A stretch of 64,000 nucleotides of DNA, from positions 751,832 through 815,831 of the forward strand of contig NZ_KQ948924.1 of assembly GCF_001514235.1 (NCBI RefSeq). Direction: 5' to 3'. This document shows positions 60,694 to 64,000 of the stretch, in pieces. Position 1 is the stretch's first letter. The number at the start of each line of letters is the position of its first letter. Below the pieces are notes generated by a model, which did not search any database, was not told where the DNA came from, and was given only the letters and a program-made list of their open reading frames with translations. A program made the translations under genes and the position numbers. Source of the DNA: Streptomyces caeruleatus (lineage in GTDB: Bacteria; Actinomycetota; Actinomycetes; Streptomycetales; Streptomycetaceae).

Positions 60694-60726
60694 AGGATGT
60701 CAGTGAAGCGGCCGTAGCGTCGCGTC

Positions 60727-61224
60727 ATGTCCCTCACCGAGACACCGGCCTTCGCCGAGAAACTGCTGACCGTACCGCCGCCGATCGAGGTGGCCGGACG
60801 GTGGATCAAGCGCTACCACGTCACGGCCGACCCCGCGGGCATCGCGCCCGACGTGGAGAAGGCGGCGTACGCGATCCTGCCGGAACTGCTGCCGGAGCCG
60901 GACGGCACGCCTCCGGCGACGTTCGTCGTGCTGCACCGGGGCGGTGACGACGGCGCCTATCTGAACGCCTACAGCTGGGTGTGGGACAACGTCCTGCACT
61001 TCAAGGGCGCCGCGGCGGGCCAGCCGGTGCTGGGCTGCCCGGACCGCGATCCCGCGCACTTCGTCACCCCGGACCTGCCGTGGATCGGCTGCGTCTGGGA
61101 ACTCCCGCCGATCCTGCACGAACGGGACGCCTGGGTACGGCATCTGCTGGCACCCGAAGTCCCCGACCCGACGGCCTACTTGGCCGATTCCCTGCCCGAA
61201 GGAACCACCGGAGACCGCACATGA
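60727..61224 (+). CDS. Uncharacterised protein, gene 1 of a two-gene unit
   Basis: 165 residues from ATG 60727. Soluble, no signal or TM segment. Distinct segments: EVAGRWIKRYHVTADPAGI (about 20), PPATFVVLHRGGDDGAYL, NAYSWVWDNVLHFKGAAA (about 78-95), and TPDLPWIGCVWELPPILHER (about 115). Aromatic-rich beta pattern, but no motif that identifies a family for me. The stop overlaps the start of the next gene (ATGA 61221-61224), so the two products are made together. Divergent from and only 33 bp away from a WYL regulator, which probably controls it. Confidence 0.8.
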   Translation: MSLTETPAFAEKLLTVPPPIEVAGRWIKRYHVTADPAGIAPDVEKAAYAILPELLPEPDGTPPATFVVLHRGGDDGAYLNAYSWVWDNVLHFKGAAAGQPVLGCPDRDPAHFVTPDLPWIGCVWELPPILHERDAWVRHLLAPEVPDPTAYLADSLPEGTTGDRT

Positions 61225-61679
61225 GCAGCCCGCACGACTTCGACTTCTTCCACGGCGACTGGCAGGTCCGCAACCGCCGCCGCACCGACTTCCTCGACCC
61301 CGACAGCGGCTGGGAGGAGTTCCCCGCGACCAGCCGCTGCTGGCCGCTGTTCGACGGGGCCGCGAACCTCGACGAGATCGACATGCCGCACCTGTCGGCG
61401 AAGGGCGCGACGCTGCGGCTCTTCGACCGGGAGACCGAGCAGTGGTCGCTGAACTGGGCCTCCAGCGTCAGCGGCACGCTGTTCCCGCCGGTCCTCGGCC
61501 GGTTCGAGGGCGAGCGCGGGGAGTTCCACGGCGACGACACCTATGACGGCAAGGACGTACGGGTGCGGTTCGTCTGGTCGGGTGTCTCCGCGACCTCGGC
61601 CCGCTGGGAGCAGGCGTTCTCCGTCGACGACGGGCGGACCTGGCTGACGAACTGGACCATGGAGTTCACTCGGGCTTGA
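61221..61679 (+). CDS. DUF1579-like uncharacterised protein, gene 2 of the unit
   Basis: 152 residues from ATG 61221. It begins FDFFHGDWQVRNRRRTDF (about 7-24), the pattern of lipocalin/calycin-like DUF1579 proteins, and continues with DEIDMPHLSAKGATLRLFDR, EQWSLNWASSVSGTLFPPVL (about 74), GEFHGDDTYDGKDVRVRFVW and WEQAFSVDDGRTWLTNWTME (about 128). Probably a small beta-barrel that binds a hydrophobic ligand; no enzyme known. Translationally coupled to gene 1 and overlapping the convergent methyltransferase by 14 bp. Confidence 0.8.
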   Translation: MSSPHDFDFFHGDWQVRNRRRTDFLDPDSGWEEFPATSRCWPLFDGAANLDEIDMPHLSAKGATLRLFDRETEQWSLNWASSVSGTLFPPVLGRFEGERGEFHGDDTYDGKDVRVRFVWSGVSATSARWEQAFSVDDGRTWLTNWTMEFTRA

Positions 61680-62409
61680 GGAACGCCCGCAGGCTGAACA
61701 CCGGGTCGGGTCGGGGCCGGTCCTGGTCCGGGAGTCGCGCGAGGCGGGCGGCGAAGCCGTCGGCGAGCGCGCCGCCCGGTGGCAGGGCGACGAACCAGCC
61801 CCGGCGCAGGTCGGCGACCGTGCGCCGGGGGCTGCGGCCCTGACCGCGGCCCGCGAAACGGGCCTGCCCGGCCGGGACCAGGCCGTGGGCGAGGGCGTAC
61901 GACTCCACGAGCGCCGCCTCGTCGCGGGCGGGGCGGCGCGGACGGGAGGCCAGGACGGCGTCGATGTCGCTGCCCACGTTGTGGGCGGCGGCCTTGTCGA
62001 CCGTGGTGACGTACACCCCGCCGGGCCGCAGCACGCGGGCGCACTCACCGACACTGGTCCGCACGTCGTCGTCGGTCCGGGCCAGGTGCAGCAGCCACAC
62101 GCTGCTGACGGCGTCGAACCCGCCGTCCCCGAACGGCAGCCGGCGGCTGTCGGCGAGCACGACCGAGCCGGGCAGACGGGCCGCGGCGCGCCGGGCCATG
62201 GCGGCCGCGAGGTCGACGCCGGTCACGCTCAGGCCGTCGCGCGCGGCGGCGAGCCGCCGGGTGACGATGCCGGTGCCGCAGGCCACGTCGAGCAGGCGCC
62301 GTGTCCCGGCCGGCAGGAGTCCCAGCACCGCCTCCGCCGCGGCCGCCGCCCTGGGTTCGCCGCCGCGCGAGGCGTCGTAACGCTCCGCTTCCTCGTCGTA
62401 GTCCAGCAC
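61666..62409 (-). CDS. Class I SAM-dependent methyltransferase
   Basis: 247 residues from GTG 62409. SAM motif I LLDVACGTGIVTRRLA (about 40-55), motif II VTGVDLAAAMARRAA, RLPFGDGGFDAVSSVWLLHL (about 98-117), and the COOH-terminal helix-rich part with GWFVALPPGGALADGFAARL. It starts MLDYDEEAERYDASRGG, as do many Methyltransf_11 proteins that act on small molecules. The substrate is unknown. The gene directly follows the pterin dehydratase gene (5-bp gap) on the same strand. Confidence 0.88.
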   Translation of the reverse strand: MLDYDEEAERYDASRGGEPRAAAAAEAVLGLLPAGTRRLLDVACGTGIVTRRLAAARDGLSVTGVDLAAAMARRAAARLPGSVVLADSRRLPFGDGGFDAVSSVWLLHLARTDDDVRTSVGECARVLRPGGVYVTTVDKAAAHNVGSDIDAVLASRPRRPARDEAALVESYALAHGLVPAGQARFAGRGQGRSPRRTVADLRRGWFVALPPGGALADGFAARLARLPDQDRPRPDPVFSLRAFLKPE

Positions 62410-62414
62410 ACCCT

Positions 62415-62717
62415 TCAGTCTGCCCCGTGGCCCGGGGCGAGATCCTCGATCCTGCGGGCGAGTGCGAAGTCCCGCTCGGTCACGGCGCTCACGGTGTGGG
62501 TGTTCACGGTGAGGGAGATCGTGTTGTAGCCCAGGGTGAGGTCGGAGTGGTGGTCGAGCTCCTCCTGGACCTGGGCGATGTGCACGACCATCGCCGTGGC
62601 CGCGAAGTGCGAGGGGAGCCGGTAGGAGCGGGCGATGCGGTCGCCGTCCAGCGACCAGCCGGGCAGCTCCGCGAGCCGGTCCTCGATCTCCTTCTGCGAC
62701 AGCGGTTCGAGGGGCAT
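62415..62717 (-). CDS. 4a-hydroxytetrahydrobiopterin dehydratase (pterin-4-alpha-carbinolamine dehydratase)
   Basis: 100 residues from ATG 62717 with AGGAGCG upstream. Fold and active site: LPGWSLDGDRIARSYRL (about 18), FAATAMVVHIAQVQEELDHH (about 38-57; catalytic His pair in AQVQEELDHHSDLTLGYN), NTISLTVNTHTVSAVTERD (about 65). Dehydrates 4a-hydroxy-tetrahydropterin after aromatic amino acid hydroxylases; in many actinomycetes no hydroxylase is linked and the role is uncertain. The next gene downstream is the methyltransferase. Confidence 0.93.
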   Translation of the reverse strand: MPLEPLSQKEIEDRLAELPGWSLDGDRIARSYRLPSHFAATAMVVHIAQVQEELDHHSDLTLGYNTISLTVNTHTVSAVTERDFALARRIEDLAPGHGAD

Positions 62718-62805
62718 GGCCTCGCTCCTTCCTGAACGGGCGGCTTCGTCTTCAGACTGCCACAGGCGGGGCGCGGCGGCCCTGGTCAGACCGGTGGCCG
62801 GCGGG

Positions 62806-63894
62806 TCAGCGGCGGACACTTTCGGCCGCCAGGTCGTCGGCGAGCGCGGCGATCTGCGCCCGGCCCTCGACCTGCTCCACCCACTCGTGCGGGAGGCCGG
62901 GGTCGCCGTACCGGGCGCCGAGGAGGTTTCCGCAGATGGAACCGGTGGAGTCGCTGTCGCCGGAGTGGTTGACGGCCAGCAGCAGGGCGTCCCGCACGGA
63001 GGGCGTGACGAGGGCGCAGTACACGCCGATGGCGAGGGCCTGCTCGGCGACCCAGCCCTCCCCCAGCCTCTCGACCTTCTCCGCGCTGGGCGATCCCGCC
63101 CCGGCCAGGTCCAGCGCCGCGGTGAGCGCGGCCGAGGTCTCCTCGTGGCCGGGGTGGCGCTTCAGGAGCCGCAGGGTGCGCAGTACGGCGCCTTCCAGGG
63201 ACTCGCCGGCGACGACGTGCGCCACGATGGCGGCCAGCGCGCCGGACGCGTAGTAGCCGGTGGGGTGACCGTGGGTGATCTGGGCGGCGCGGGCGGCCAT
63301 GGCGAAGGCCGGGTCGGGGGCGTTCAGCAGGCCGAAGGGCGCCGAGCGCATCACCGCGCCGCAGCCCTTGGAGTCGGGGTTGACCTCGCCGGGTTTGCCG
63401 TCGAGGGCGAGCCCCGGATCGGGGGCGTACATCTGGGCCACCCCGGACACGCACGCGTTGCCGGGAGCACGGCGGGCGTACAGCCAGGCCTGGGTGATCA
63501 GCCCGCCCTCGGGGGCGCCGCTCTGTGGCGGTGCGGCGTGCTCGGGGCCCGGGTGGCGCTGGGTCTCCAGCCAGCGCTCGTACGCCCAGCGCACCAGCAG
63601 CGCCCAGCCGCCGCCGATGCCCTTCAGCCGCTCCCGCCGATGCGCCTGGATGAGCCCCTCCGCGGTGAACAGGGTCATCTGCGTGTCGTCACTGATCCGG
63701 GCCACGTCGCTGTCCCCGGCGAACACCGGCCCGGTCACCCCGCGCTCGCCGTGCGCCGCGCGGATCCGCTCCAGCGAGCTGAACTCGACGGGATAGCCGA
63801 GGGCGTCCCCGAGGGCCCCGCCGAGCAGACAGCCACGCACCCGGGCGCGGTACACGGCCTCTCCCACCAGGGACGACGTCCAAGGCTCAGTCAT
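62806..63894 (-). CDS. ADP-ribosylglycohydrolase family protein
   Basis: 362 residues from ATG 63894 (MTEPWTSSLVG). Family metal motifs: RGCLLGGALGDALGYPVEF (about 20-38), ISDDTQMTLFTAEGLIQAH (about 65-83; metal Asp-Asp-Thr), and the C-terminal LLAVNHSGDSDSTGSICGNL (about 305-324; Asp-Ser-Asp ligands). All typical Mg-dependent ADP-ribosylhydrolase residues are present, so it probably removes ADP-ribose from arginine or another acceptor, or acts on O-acetyl-ADP-ribose. Long relative to DraG; the helical insert at about 95-150 (GWALLVRWAYERWLETQRHP) is typical of the Streptomyces branch. Confidence 0.92.
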   Translation of the reverse strand: MTEPWTSSLVGEAVYRARVRGCLLGGALGDALGYPVEFSSLERIRAAHGERGVTGPVFAGDSDVARISDDTQMTLFTAEGLIQAHRRERLKGIGGGWALLVRWAYERWLETQRHPGPEHAAPPQSGAPEGGLITQAWLYARRAPGNACVSGVAQMYAPDPGLALDGKPGEVNPDSKGCGAVMRSAPFGLLNAPDPAFAMAARAAQITHGHPTGYYASGALAAIVAHVVAGESLEGAVLRTLRLLKRHPGHEETSAALTAALDLAGAGSPSAEKVERLGEGWVAEQALAIGVYCALVTPSVRDALLLAVNHSGDSDSTGSICGNLLGARYGDPGLPHEWVEQVEGRAQIAALADDLAAESVRR

Positions 63895-63924
63895 CGCACG
63901 CACTCCTCGACTACGGTCGTACAC

Positions 63925-64000
63925 ATGACCATTGTCCCGCCCGAAGGCGCCGCGCCCGCCGCCACCCCCACCGACCACGGCGTGGGCCCGCTGCTGCGGG
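63925..64000 (+). CDS. Start of an unidentified gene; 3' end outside window
   Basis: ATG 63925 opens a frame of 25 codons (MTIVPPEGAAPAATPTDHGV then GPLLR) that runs off the window. It is divergent from the ADP-ribosylglycohydrolase with a 30-bp gap. Proline/alanine-rich N-terminus; no family can be assigned. Confidence 0.55.
   Translation, partial: MTIVPPEGAAPAATPTDHGVGPLLR

Noticed and set aside
63800-64000. A DraG/DraT-type nitrogen regulation locus
   Set aside because: Only the ADP-ribosylglycohydrolase is present; no ADP-ribosyltransferase or nitrogenase gene is seen.

Overview
The window is chromosomal DNA of a high-GC actinomycete, almost certainly a Streptomyces. Codons are strongly GC-biased in the third position, GTG and TTG starts are frequent, genes are coupled through ATGA overlaps, and the gene content is typical of the genus (OFA carriers, an ebo-like operon, a CebR-type cellulase locus, ROK and FCD-GntR regulators). 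I see no rRNA, tRNA, IS element, prophage or CRISPR array.

Layout. 1-4.1 kb: the 3' part of an NDP-forming acyl-CoA synthetase followed by two tandem oxalate/formate-type (OFA) MFS carriers. 4.1-12.6 kb, minus strand: an ebo-like operon read from 12585 leftwards. It encodes an inositol-phosphate synthase-type cyclase, a decayed UbiA prenyltransferase, a TIM-barrel isomerase, EboA with a repeat-rich N-terminus, a TatD hydrolase, EboE and a phosphodiesterase. A Tat-exported sugar isomerase lies just downstream. 12.7-24.4 kb, minus strand: a sugar-uptake and oxidation locus with a ROK regulator, a CUT2-type ABC transporter, a Gfo/Idh dehydrogenase, a sugar isomerase and a 1241-residue secreted GSDH-PKD-CBM-ThuA-DUF1080 protein. 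A 23-bp element with 20 identical positions precedes both the ROK gene and the large secreted gene, which suggests one regulon.

24.8-35.1 kb: an FCD-GntR regulator, a KAS III enzyme, and an OFA carrier with a 44-residue single-TM partner. Divergent from these is an operon for ketopantoate reductase and an NAD-linked formate dehydrogenase whose alpha subunit is split into two genes in permuted order, ending with fdhD. A 9-bp motif occurs both before the GntR gene and between the OFA and formate dehydrogenase genes. 35.1-48.98 kb: individual genes, namely a MarR regulator divergent from a quinone reductase, a sialidase, a secreted propeller protein, a YfeH-type symporter divergent from a LysR regulator, an acyl-CoA ligase, an aldo/keto reductase, a two-ABM-domain protein, a GH75 chitosanase, a decayed SDR gene, a His-rich methyltransferase and a PhyH dioxygenase.

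49-59.7 kb: plant cell-wall degradation. GH6 and GH48 cellobiohydrolases are divergent around CebR-type operators, followed by a GH74 xyloglucanase and a PL11 rhamnogalacturonan lyase, with a DUF4352 lipoprotein between the last two. 59.7-64 kb: a WYL regulator divergent from two uncharacterised genes, a methyltransferase, a pterin dehydratase, an ADP-ribosylglycohydrolase, and the first 25 codons of one more gene.

Probable functional links: oxalate/formate import and oxidation (OFA carriers, CoA ligase, formate dehydrogenase); oxidation and cleavage of an unidentified glycoside or polyol (ROK locus); extracellular cellulose, xyloglucan and pectin degradation; and an ebo-type pathway of unknown product.
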